6,604 nucleotides of DNA from Nitrospirota bacterium (lineage in GTDB: Bacteria > Nitrospirota > Thermodesulfovibrionia > Thermodesulfovibrionales > SM23-35): assembly GCA_018262395.1 (NCBI GenBank), contig JAGSYM010000062.1:1-6604 (forward strand), given 5' to 3'. Position 1 is the stretch's first letter. Each line of letters begins with the position of its first letter. Below are positions 5,183-6,604 of this stretch, in pieces. Below the pieces are notes generated by a model. It did not search any database. It had not been told where the DNA came from and was given only the letters and a program-made list of their open reading frames with translations. The translations under genes and the position numbers were made by a program.

Positions 5183-6022
5183 TCACCATTCCAGTTCCCT
5201 TTTCATCAACCTCTCGTACAATCCCCTGGGCATGAATGACTGCTGATGGACCTCATGACTGTAATACTTTGCCTTTATTTTGCCCTTATTTCGTATCTCG
5301 CGGGGAGACTCGCCTTTCGAGGCCACCGCAAAAGCCCACCAGTTGCCCGGGTATGTCGCAATTGCAGCGGTATAAAGGTCTACCAGCGGGAAAATGTTTT
5401 TCAGTGCCTCCTGGATTTCGATAACCATATCCTTGTGAAAATGAAGCGACTCTGTATGGGTGACAAACATACCATGATTCGTGAGGCAGTTCCTGACTGA
5501 AGTGAAGAACTCCGGTGTAAAAAGACTTCTGGCAAAGCCGATGATATCCGTAGAATCAATAATAACAGCATCTATGTCGGCAGTCTTTCGCTTTGCGACA
5601 AAATCTGCTCCATCCATAATCTTGATTTCAACACGGGGATCATCCACTCCCGAGGATACAGACGGGAAAAACCTCCTGGAGATATTAATCACTTCTTCAT
5701 CGATTTCCACGAAATAGACTTTTTCGATGGTCTTGTGTTTGAGAACCTCTCTCACAACCCCACCGTCACCACCGCCGATAACAATGACTTTCTTCGGATT
5801 TGGATGCGCATGCATAGCGATATGGGTCAGCATTTCATGGTAGAAAAATTCATCCCGTTCGGTTATCTGGACAACTTCATCCAGGATCAGCATCTTTCCA
5901 TAATAGGGATTTCTAAAAACCATAATATCCTGAAACGCGCTCTTTCCCTTATAGAGAATCTCTTCAACATCATACAGGTATTCCACCGGCGCATAGGGAG
6001 CACGTTCGGTAAATTTAATCAT
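5183..6022 (-). CDS. speE: Polyamine aminopropyltransferase, spermidine-synthase type
   Basis: Classical SpeE-type enzyme, expected to make spermidine from putrescine and decarboxylated S-adenosylmethionine. Of 279 residues, landmarks in order are QITERDEFFYHEMLTH (52-67), GGGDGG (83-88), the acidic ligand pair E106/D108 in VEIDEE, DGAD (137-140), the catalytic-loop motif DSTD (156-159), LFTPEFF (167-173), TYPGNWWAFAVASKG (223-237) and a C-terminal YYSHEVHQQSFMPR (253-266). Length is normal. The catalytic loop is odd: after DSTD comes IIGFARSLF, whereas most family members have P and GP here, which may affect substrate choice. The ATG has AAAGGA six bases upstream and lies 14 nt after the decarboxylase stop, so the two are co-transcribed. 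The second aminopropyltransferase follows immediately. Confidence 0.92.
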   Translation of the reverse strand: MIKFTERAPYAPVEYLYDVEEILYKGKSAFQDIMVFRNPYYGKMLILDEVVQITERDEFFYHEMLTHIAMHAHPNPKKVIVIGGGDGGVVREVLKHKTIEKVYFVEIDEEVINISRRFFPSVSSGVDDPRVEIKIMDGADFVAKRKTADIDAVIIDSTDIIGFARSLFTPEFFTSVRNCLTNHGMFVTHTESLHFHKDMVIEIQEALKNIFPLVDLYTAAIATYPGNWWAFAVASKGESPREIRNKGKIKAKYYSHEVHQQSFMPRGLYERLMKRELEW

Positions 6023-6036
6023 GGTTCGTCCTTTCT

Positions 6037-6604
6037 TTAAATAAGAATTGTTCTTGGTATCGAAAATCCATTGAATTCAGAAGCATAGGATACGGTATAC
6101 GCACCACTCGACAGAATAAGCACGATACTGCCGATCTTTGGTTCCGGCAGGGTAACATTTTTATCAATGACATCAAAGCTGTCGCAGCTCGGTCCGGCTA
6201 CCGTCCACTGTTTCCTGTGTCTCGTCTGTCTATAACTCTCCACAAGATAACTGTATTTGATTCCGCCAACACTCTCCATAAGGCCATTGAAGACTCCGAC
6301 GTCAAGATACACCCAATCTTGATCTTCCCTTTTGGCCTTCCCGATTACCGTGGTGACAAAAATTCCTGCGTCTCCCACAACAGCCCTGCCAGGCTCAATC
6401 TGGATTTCTATATCTCTTGGGAATCTTTCAAAAATAAGACTGTTAATATTTTTTTCTATTGCTTCAATGCCGATAACATTCTTGGTATAGCGTATCGGGT
6501 ACCCGCCGCCAATATTCAGCAGGTTCAGTCTGATTCCCTTCTTCCTTGCAAGATCCCACAGCATCTTTGCCTTATCAAGAGCTATGTTCCAGTTATAGAT
6601 ATTC
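6037..6604 (-). CDS. Ornithine/lysine-decarboxylase-type PLP enzyme, alanine-racemase fold (partial, N-terminus outside window)
   Basis: The C-terminal 188 residues of a group IV (fold III) PLP-dependent decarboxylase. The frame is open to the right edge and continues upstream of the internal Met codon at 6564 as NIYNWNIALDKAK, so that Met is not the start. Motifs include LNIGGGYP (PLP phosphate loop), EPGRAVVGDAG, WVYLDVGVFNGLMES, AGPSCDSFDV (the active-site cysteine loop contributed to the partner subunit in dimers) and SSGAYTVSYASEFNGF near the C-terminus. These are typical of ornithine decarboxylase and its bacterial ornithine/lysine relatives rather than of diaminopimelate decarboxylase. 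It would supply putrescine or cadaverine to the two aminopropyltransferases just downstream. Substrate cannot be fixed without the N-terminal half. The PLP lysine lies outside the window. Confidence 0.87.
   Translation of the reverse strand, partial: NIYNWNIALDKAKMLWDLARKKGIRLNLLNIGGGYPIRYTKNVIGIEAIEKNINSLIFERFPRDIEIQIEPGRAVVGDAGIFVTTVIGKAKREDQDWVYLDVGVFNGLMESVGGIKYSYLVESYRQTRHRKQWTVAGPSCDSFDVIDKNVTLPEPKIGSIVLILSSGAYTVSYASEFNGFSIPRTILI

Noticed and set aside
5171..5188. TGA between the two aminopropyltransferases as a selenocysteine codon or sequencing error
   Set aside because: Both products are of normal family length and complete at both ends, so an ordinary stop is the simplest reading. 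No convincing downstream selenocysteine-insertion hairpin was seen.
5481..6040. Plus-strand open frames opposite the speE gene (5481-5717, 5735-6040)
   Set aside because: They are antisense shadows of a well-supported spermidine-synthase gene. Low-complexity Ser/Ile-rich products and no ribosome site argue against coding.

Overview
The window holds eight protein-coding genes packed almost without gaps. Seven are on the minus strand and one is on the plus strand. I see no tRNA, rRNA, CRISPR array, integrase or transposase. Gene content is bacterial: an AMIN-domain cell-wall amidase with a signal peptide, a NifU C-terminal-type Fe-S protein, a MidA/NDUFAF7-like methyltransferase, an FmdB zinc ribbon and polyamine enzymes. 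The moderate base composition and a C-rich/G-rich palindromic repeat read in frame through a gene remind me of Nitrospirota or Desulfobacterota (deltaproteobacterial) genomes. This taxonomic guess is an inference from style, not from a marker gene.

Left block, minus strand (1-1803). A well-formed sigma70-type promoter at 1827-1855 reads leftward into a tight operon: nifU-like scaffold (1582-1803), periplasmic N-acetylmuramoyl-L-alanine amidase (364-1572), then an EcfT/CbiQ-type membrane subunit of an energy-coupling-factor importer, cut by the window edge (1-359). The gaps are 9 nt and 4 nt.

Centre (1896-3189). A divergent promoter serves a MidA/NDUFAF7-family SAM-dependent methyltransferase, most likely starting at 1987. 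Its coding sequence contains an in-frame palindromic repeat (about 2534-2606), the most unusual structural feature here. Its 3' end overlaps tail-to-tail by 6 nt with the next minus-strand gene.

Right block, minus strand (3184-6604). Reading leftward: the C-terminal part of an ornithine/lysine-decarboxylase-type PLP enzyme (cut by the right edge), a SpeE-type aminopropyltransferase (5183-6022) and a second, divergent aminopropyltransferase of the thermospermine-synthase/Thermus type (4277-5173). These make a plausible polyamine route: amino acid to diamine, to triamine, to longer tetraamine. The two aminopropyltransferases lie in the same reading frame, separated by one TGA and three codons, and the second uses a TTG start. 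No S-adenosylmethionine decarboxylase is visible. After a 53-nt gap with its own promoter-like signal (4254-4283) comes a two-gene unit: an FmdB-family zinc ribbon (3939-4223) coupled by a one-base overlap to a xylose-isomerase-like/AP-endonuclease-2-fold TIM barrel (3184-3939).

I did not find a clearly new defence or mobile system. The points most worth following are the tandem in-frame aminopropyltransferases with different active-site signatures, and the protein-coding palindromic repeat that also looks like a terminator on both strands.
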